Assembly (NCBI RefSeq): GCF_015706575.1
Contig: NW_024037070.1
Span: 2,723,874-2,787,873, forward strand
DNA: 64,000 nucleotides
From: Patiria miniata
Lineage: Eukaryota; Echinodermata; Asteroidea; Valvatida; Asterinidae
Direction: 5' to 3'
This document shows positions 57,701-64,000 of the stretch, one piece after another (within the stretch, counting starts at the first letter, position 1; every line of letters begins with the position of its first letter). Below the pieces are notes generated by a model. The model was given only the letters and a program-made list of their open reading frames with translations. It ran no database searches and was not told the DNA's origin. The position numbers and the translations under genes are program-made.

Positions 57701-58349
57701 TCATCTTTCATGTTCTGTTCAATTTTTGGGGGGTAATCAGATGAATTTTGGGATAAAATCCCATCCAAAGATGATCATCCATAAAAGTAGTTCTGAAGCC
57801 CATCGCCATTTTGAAAAAAAATGATGTCTGCATTCCATTGCAATGTAGAGCAATTGCATGTTGGGCCCAATTTCATCAATTTTCTTTTACAGAAATACAA
57901 GCTCCCAGTCCTTGAATTTGAGTTCATGCAAATCCGGCGTCGGCCAAATCGGCTAATCACGACTTTAATTTTAACATTTCTTTCTTGTTAGAATGAAGAA
58001 TCCCAGCTCTGTAAAAATGACTAAAACATTACTAACACATTGTCGTAAAGGTTGGTATCTAGAAATTTCTATACAAAACCCCCTACACCGGGGGTTTGTG
58101 TAGAAAATATCAGACGGTTATTTATTACTCCCCATCATCACGCTCAATTAAATTCGGCAGCGACCGCAAGCCCCATTTTAAAGAATAAGTGAATAAAGGC
58201 AGGATCAAGGTACCAACTTTTACGACAACGTGCTAGTAATGAGCGGCTTTTTCTGAGAAATTTGGATGAGATTTGATCGTACTTTGTGAGTTGATGAATT
58301 TGTTAGTAAAAATGTTTTCTTGTCACTCAGTATGGTGTCCCAAATCTGC

Positions 58350-58402
58350 CATCTCTCGCATCTCGCATCTCCCCTCTCGCATCTCGCATCTCTCATCTCG
58401 CG
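58350..58402 (+). repeat. (CATCTCG)n microsatellite
   Basis: About seven imperfect 7-bp units of CATCTCG/CATCTCT. Confidence 0.85.
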
Positions 58403-58477
58403 TCAAATGTAATTTGATATGATTACTTTAATGGCGTGCGCGCTGCCAACATTATGGCGCTGTTTTATGGAGCGCCA

Positions 58478-58815
58478 AGTGGACAACTGTATTTTCCCAT
58501 TTTCTGTTAGTAGAATTAAAGGTGTTTAGAAATTTCAACACCGGTTTTTATAAAAACTCGGCGCCTGAAAAGTGGACAACTAAAATTCTCCAAAAGTGGA
58601 CAACCCCGTTTTTCCATTTCCTGCTTGCTGAAATTGCGATTTTAGAAGTCTCAACACCCGTTTATACTTGGGTTGTACTTTGACGAGTTTTCCTGACGCC
58701 TCAAAAGTAGACACTTAAAAATTCTTAATTTCTGTTAGTAAATATTCGGGTTACGCGTATTGTAGAAACCACAATCTCGTATTCTCTGCCAGCCGAAATT
58801 TTGTCGTGAACCAAA
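58478..58815 (+). repeat. Degenerate tandem repeat around AAAGTGGACAAC
   Basis: Three or four diverged units of about 110-120 bp share AAGTGGACAAC, a CCATTTTCTG..AGTAGAAATT-like segment, and TTCAACACC.GTTTATA. Confidence 0.5.
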
Positions 58816-59769
58816 AGTGAAGGAACTCAAATTCAAATTGTCTCAAGATCTACTTGGGCGCATTATTACAGCATTCCTCCGTTTGATTAAGAACAATGTG
58901 TGGGCTGTTCACGTCGTCACGTTTTTCATTTCATTTCATTACCTTGGTTTCATTGATTTTTTCTCGGGCAAGAACACATGCAGAGTTTCAGACACAAAAT
59001 ACAATTCAAACATTTTGAGTAACAGGCCAGGATTACAAAAAATTTACATTAGAAATATTAACAACACACCTGAAGAATTGCCCAAAAAACGAACTAAATA
59101 ACTCTGGTGGCTCTCGTAAATGCTATTAAGTACAAAGAAAACAATTAACATGCATGTATACAATACCCAGTCTCGTCGAATATATTGCTTTTGGCAAAAA
59201 AAAAAACTAAATAAAGAACGCCAAAAACATTGAATAAAAATAAAAATAAAATACGAACAAGTAAATTGAAGACTGGGATATAAAATCTACGAATGATACA
59301 AACACTTGGCAACAGATAAGACAATTGACAAGTACAACAACAAGAGCTAACTTTTCACATTAAAAACTTAAAAATGATTAGGTTAGACTATTCAATTTTA
59401 CCAGTAACCCTCCACCACCAATATTACATTGCAATATTGTTTCTCTTTACCCTCTTTCTCTCCCAACACAGGGATTCAGTAAAAAAAATCGAAATGTATC
59501 AGTTTATCATTTTTATTAGTGTTATTTCTTTTTGTGACGAAGACAACTTTATATTTTTCTGATAAAATGCAGCTTCATACCCAACTTCGCATATTCATTT
59601 ATATACATGTAATCATCTTTAGAAGACCTAAAACATTGTAAGTAAAACTCTCAGCAATTTGCATTAGAGTATCTCGTGAACCCGGAATCAATACATGTTT
59701 TCTTAGGGAATTTGTAAATGACAATAATCCCAAAACAACCATGTCTTTGACAGTTGTCTGGAGGAGTGG

Positions 59770-61115
59770 GAGCCAGATGTCGTTGAGGTGAAACCCGATG
59801 TCTTGCGGAACTGTGTTGTTCTTGCGTATCTCGATGGCTTCCCGTATGCGTCTTGGATGCCAGAACTGGATCGGTGCGATGAGTTCGGCCGCATCCCAAT
59901 CAACTTTGTGGTTGTTGATGTGGGAATGTTTGACAATGGCCGATTTGTCAAAATCTCCTCGCCGTCCATGTGCTCTGTGTTCCTTGAGCCCAGTGGGAAG
60001 GTTCCGACCGGTTTCGCCGATGTAGACTTTGCCACATTCACATGGAATGCGGTAGACCTGGCTTGGAAGAGGAGTCCTGCTTGTCCTTGTGAGTGTGGAG
60101 GCTGCCTTGGAGCTTGTTGCCAGATGAGTGGTACACCTTGACGCCGGCTTGTCGGAGGATGCGTTGGAGATGATGAGGAAGAGTGACTGAGGGAGATACA
60201 GCGGAAGGACCTTGGGTAGAGGAGACCCGTTGGTCACGTTTGCTGATCTTGATGCGGTTGGGTTTGTAGCCGTTCCGTTGAAGTGACGCCTGGATGTGCT
60301 TGAGTTCACGCTTGAGGTTGTCTTGATCGCAGACCTCATAGGCTCTCTGTACTAAGGTGCGGTTGACCGATGACTTGATGCTGGGGTGATGAAACGACCG
60401 CTGGTGGAGATAGCGGTCGGTGTGGGTTGGTTTCTGTAGACGCTATGTCCCCGGGTGCCATCCGGATTCCTGGAGATCTTGACGTCCAGGAAAGGTATGG
60501 TGCCGTCCTGTTCTTGTTCCATGGTAAAGCTGATGCTGGTGTGTTGCTGGTTGAGGTACTGGAGTCTTGGAGTGTGTCCGGGCCATGGGGCCACACTACG
60601 AAGGTGTCATCAACGTAGCGTAGCCACAGGCTCAGCCGAAGATCCGCTGTGAGGAGGGAGGAAGGTTCGAACTCCTCCATGAAGATGTCGGCTTGGACAG
60701 GGGATAAAGGGGATCCCATGGAGGTCCCAGCCGTTGGCTTGTAGAACTTGCCTTGCCACTGAAAACAACTGGAAGAAATACATGTTAGTAACAGATCATG
60801 AATTTGGTCCGGGGACAGGTCTGTGCGTTCAGCAAGAGTGGTATCATGTTCAAGTCTTTCCTTAGCTAGTTTGCAGGCCTCGCCTGTGGGGACATTAGTG
60901 AAGAGTGAGACGACGTCAAAACTGACAAGCAAGTCAGTGGGTTGGACAGTGAGGTGTCTGGTGACGCTGACAAACTGGGAAGAGTTGGACACATGGTGTG
61001 GTGTGTGACCCACCAAGGGTCTGAGGATTTTGGCTAAGTGTTGGGCTGTGTTGTAGGTGGGGGAACCTCGAGAGGCAATTATGGGGCGCAGAGGGATCTC
61101 AGATTTAAGAGTTAG
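59770..61115 (-). pseudogene. Penelope-like reverse transcriptase / GIY-YIG endonuclease, broken
   Basis: From 61,115 the minus strand reads SEIPLRPIIASRGSPTYN, then LLVSFDVVSLFTNVP (about 60,900-60,940), TAGTSMGSPLSPVQADIF (about 60,700-60,740) and LRYVDDTFVVW (about 60,590-60,620). These are the RT catalytic motifs, with both aspartates of YVDD present. After about 60,580 the sequence continues in another frame (IPFLDVKISRNPDG), then a third (HTDRYLHQRSFHHPS ... near 60,420), then VYRIPCECGKVYIGETGRN (about 60,000-60,060), a GIY-YIG nuclease with a cysteine pair typical of Penelope-like proteins, ending near DIWLPLL. The frameshifts mean no intact enzyme is made. The N-terminal part is missing. 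Confidence 0.85.
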
Positions 61116-61123
61116 GCACTCTC

Positions 61124-61157
61124 CTGAAGACGGTCAGGGCATACTGACCGGAACGTC
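61124..61157 (+). ncRNA. Degenerate hammerhead-ribozyme-like fold at the Penelope-like element junction
   Basis: The plus strand has CTGAAGA, a 7-bp stem (CGGTCAG with CTGACCG) closed by GGCATA, then GAACGTC. Hammerhead cores need CUGANGA, stem II and GAAA; here the last A is C, so activity is doubtful. Hammerhead motifs are known in the terminal repeats of Penelope-like elements. It is on the strand opposite to the RT. Confidence 0.45.
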
Positions 61158-61433
61158 GAGTTTATACCTCTGATTCTTTTCAGAACCAATCTCTAGTTGA
61201 GAAATTATTCGCACATGGTGTTCCGCAAACCTTTCATTATTTAGTATCTCCACCATGCAAAGCCTCAAATCTTACTTAAATTGCTCTCGCTTTGACTTTG
61301 AAACTCCACAGATGTGTCGACACAAACACACGCCAAAGACTTCAATTTTTCCCAAAAATGTTCTTTGATTGGTTAAAAACTGGTTACACCTCATAACTTC
61401 TTTACCCAAAATTGACGGTATTGGCAGATAAAC

Positions 61434-61510
61434 CAGGGGGAGGGGGGGGGGGAAGGGGGTGTGGGGGTGCACGCCTCCCACCCTCATAAACAAGCCCCCT
61501 CCCCCAGTCG
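61434..61510. repeat. G-rich tract
   Basis: This is a run of G with scattered A and T followed by C-rich sequence. It resembles the interior of the G-tract elements, but I found no terminal inverted repeats. Confidence 0.5.
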
Positions 61511-61759
61511 CCCATCACACTGGAAATTTGTTTCACCGTGGCTAACGGGCTAACGAGTTCGGTATCCTGATCTTCAATAGTGTCCATCACCAGTGTGAAG
61601 CTTGAGAAAGTCTTCATGGCCTGGCTACGTGCATAAAAGAGTCTATGGATTGGACAGAGATTCGGACATAAGCTGTGATGACGCCATGACGGAGGCGGAG
61701 TCACTTGGAACCGTCCATGTTTTGGTGGGTACTAGAGTGGCATTGTTGCGTTCGGGAAC

Positions 61760-62030
61760 GTTCAATCTGCTCAGTTTCTGTAGCAGAAAAGCAGATGGCC
61801 ACTTTTGAACCACCGCGCCGTGACAAAATGTTCAATATGCTTTTCTGGTAGCAGAAAATCAGATGTCCCTTTTTGAACCGTCACGCGTCAGTGAAAAGCA
61901 AAAAGTAAAACCTGCTTTTCTGATAGCAGAAAAGCAGAAAAGTAGAAACATGCATTTTAGCAGAGCGTTCAATCTGCTTTTCTGCTATCCTGTTAGCAGA
62001 AAAGCAGATGTCCACTTTTGAACCTCCATA
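61760..62030 (+). repeat. About 69-bp tandem repeat with CAGAAAAGCAGA hairpins
   Basis: Roughly four units begin GTTCAATCTGC or similar, contain a TCTGCTTTTCTG ... CAGAAAAGCAGA inverted pair and end CCACTTTTGAACC (starts near 61,761, 61,829, about 61,898 and 61,968). The third is the most diverged. Confidence 0.65.
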
Positions 62031-63190
62031 CTATATGCTTAAGTATACCCAGTTCAATTTCCTTCTGTTAACTAGGGAGTTTTCGATTTTGGCGAGGGTC
62101 GGGTGACGGTGATGGTAGTTGAAGTGATCAAACTGAGGCGTATGATGATTTTATGCACTTATTCATTACCTTTTTCTTGTATCTGTTTTACGAGAATAAG
62201 TGGCATTTGTTAAAGTTGCAGCAGTAGCTGTTAATTATTACAGTATCTCCGATTATTTTATCATTTTTATAAGGATGTCTTCATTATTTCAAGAACCCCC
62301 AATCATTTCAAGATTGTGCAAATTTACCTTTCAGAGATTTGAAGGTATCTTGTTAGTGGATTAAATATATCTCGAAATGTTTTTAAGATATCCCGAAATC
62401 ATTTCAAGATTTTTAGATATCCTGGATGGAATGATGACGAATAAAGTCTCTCTCAAATGACGTCACTTTCTACAATTGTCAAGTGCATCGGCATTTTGGG
62501 CGTCAAATTTTCGTGACGCGTATCGCCTGCGCCTTGTTTCGAAGAAATTTCGAGCAACATGTACGCGTGTTTAGAACATTTTGCCATTTTTAAATTCTAT
62601 ATCTATGCATTTTGCACACTGCGCGCGGACGCACCTGATGGCGTTGAATACGCAGTTGTAATTTTCCTACGAAGATGGCGTCCTATGAGAGAGGTCTATA
62701 TCTCTTAATGTATTCGGTGATATCTGTAAAAGCATCGTGATATTTCGTGGACGTGAATAAATATCACTTATGCGTGTCACATCTCTGAACTCCACAGGCG
62801 AGGAATCAACACAACCAGTTCTTGTGGCTATTGAAGAAGGTGTAGGAAAACATGGACACCATACACGCAAAGGATTGAGCGCTGAAAAGCTTCGGGCGTA
62901 GCGAGGGATACCACAGGACCCACGCCTTGAAAACCAAAGTATACTCAGTTTACTACTTGGATGCAATATAGACAGGGAGCTTATGGCGTGAAATTAAGTC
63001 CCGTTGGCACCGAATGATAAGAGCATGCCACCTAGCTAGATATCTTAATTAGAACCTCAGGAACAAGAAAACAAATGTTGACAAAATAATAAGTGTTGCA
63101 GATGGCGGCCATCTTGATTTTCAAAATGGCCGGAATGTTAGGTAGTCTGGTTCCCAGACAAAAAGATACTGACTATTCCTGATGAATCTG
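62031..63190. other. Region with no recognised gene
   Basis: Short repeats of ATTTCAAGA/CGAAAT occur at 62,285-62,410. The minus-strand frame at 62,667-62,966 has no recognisable domain. Nothing else can be named. Confidence 0.45.
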
Positions 63191-63199
63191 AGGTCAGGC

Positions 63200-63717
63200 C
63201 AACTTCGTCCCCAGTGCTCACTTTATTTCCAACCTTGTTTCCAATAGTTAACCCTGGATAGCAAACTTTCCTCCTGTATCCTGATTCGATACCGCAATTG
63301 GCTAGTAATGGATTTTTATTATGTACTTGGTGCTATTATTCACAACGTAGGCCTACAGTACGTATTTTCGCGATCATTCGTCCACGCCTTCTCGAAAATA
63401 CTAATTTCCTTTCCAATTTGCTCATATTAATATTAAATATGATACTGCATGTTGTCTCGATAAGATCGTAACAGTTTAATTTTTAAAAATCGTGTTTTCA
63501 TAACTCACGCCGTGCTCGCGCTGCGACGAATTGACTCTGTTTTTAACCCAGACACCGCATACAAAAACAAACGCTAATGTAACGCATATCCAGGCACCAG
63601 ACTGTTGCTCATTTGCATACGTGTTCAAAAATCTTGCACATGCAAATTATCCAAGACCAGGGTGAGAGAGCAGGTAGTGATGGGCGCGTACTGTTCGACA
63701 CCCTGGGGACGAGGTTG
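63200..63717. mobile_element. MITE with 9-bp target duplication, copy 2
   Basis: The ends CAACTTCGTCCCCAG and CTGGGGACGAGGTTG are flanked by identical 9-mers AGGTCAGGC (63,191-63,199; 63,718-63,726). The 518-bp interior matches copy 1 at 50,424-50,933 throughout in the same orientation, with indels. It is non-coding; the 9-bp duplication suggests a Mutator-like element. Confidence 0.8.
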
Positions 63718-64000
63718 AGGTCAGGCAGCCTCAGTGGCTAAAAATAAACATGACGACATCGATGGCCCTTTTTTTAAAGCTCGGCTTCGTTTCCGATTTC
63801 GCTTTATCGCTTGTAGCTTTTAATGTTCATATCAAATTTTCAGATAAATCACTTGCTTCGTAATATCATACAGTTATGATAATACAGTTTGATGTTTCCG
63901 TAAGATAACATTGACTAATGTTGATCTGGAATCTTCAAAATTAGGCACCCAAATAGCACTGTTAACAGGCGGAGCCGAATGAAGACCGAGTTTTGGAAAA

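Larger units (their letters stand above)
54756..59600. other. Upstream region of gene A, no gene recognised
   Basis: No exon or protein family is recognisable on either strand. Notable sequence is limited to the C run with a GGGGTGGAGG tract near 57,340-57,380, the CATCTCG microsatellite at 58,350-58,402, and a degenerate tandem region at 58,478-58,815. Confidence 0.5.
59640..61170 (-). mobile_element. Penelope-like retroelement, 5'-truncated and frameshifted
   Basis: The minus strand carries, in order, a Penelope-type reverse transcriptase (61,115 to about 60,300) and a GIY-YIG endonuclease domain (about 60,060 to 59,780), the domain order that defines Penelope-like elements. It starts abruptly at the RT region near 61,115, where a short plus-strand segment with a hammerhead-ribozyme-like fold (61,124-61,157) is attached in the opposite orientation. 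At least three frameshifts separate conserved parts. Confidence 0.85.

Noticed and set aside
62667..62966. 99-codon minus-strand frame near the right end
   Set aside because: There is no recognisable motif and no exon-like boundaries in the expected phase.

Overview
The window is genomic DNA from an invertebrate animal. It has spliceosomal introns up to 17 kb long, CAP/ShKT and CUB extracellular domains, Penelope-like and LINE retroelement remains, and many short non-autonomous DNA transposons. The GTACAT-type repeats, frequent TAGGCCTA-type motifs and G-tract hAT-like elements would suit a marine deuterostome such as an echinoderm, hemichordate or lancelet. That placement is an impression; nothing here names a species.

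Two protein-coding genes can be supported, both on the minus strand. Gene A (54,073 to 19,669) is reconstructed completely. It has a CCAAT/TATA/initiator promoter, a short signal-peptide exon, and nine coding exons whose splice phases all agree (918 nt, 305 aa). A tandem AATAAA site lies about 1.4 kb after the stop. The product is a secreted protein with a CAP/SCP domain, a CRISP-type cysteine hinge, an EGF-like module and a C-terminal ShKT-like module. Three of the four residues that usually form the CAP cavity tetrad appear to be replaced. Gene B (11,278 to beyond the left edge) starts with a signal peptide and continues into the first part of a CUB domain. Only two exons are inside the window.

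Almost everything else is introns and intergenic DNA filled with repeats. From left to right: a duplicated tRNA-like sequence (1-410); gene B intron 1, with GTACAT islands, a pogo-like MITE (1,763-2,714), a two-unit repeat element (5,728-6,816) and most of a Tc1-like element (8,926-11,098); an intergenic stretch with a TTAA-flanked MITE, a LINE fragment split by a G-tract hAT-like element, and a large inverted repeat (13.9-15.2 kb); gene A introns carrying a long-TIR mariner-like MITE, several G-tract elements and a fold-back element; gene A intron 1 (17.3 kb) with two PIF/Harbinger-type MITEs, a 60-copy 11-bp minisatellite, a hAT-like element rich in GCAAATATTTGC, and a nest of insertions at 50.1-52.1 kb; and, upstream of gene A, a fold-back element and a frameshifted Penelope-like retroelement (59.6-61.2 kb).

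The two genes resemble each other only in being secreted and co-oriented. I see no operon-like relationship and no evidence of an undescribed enzymatic system. The most unusual items are the divergent CAP protein, a transposon palindrome whose arms differ between copies by compensating changes, and an insertion nest that can be ordered in time.
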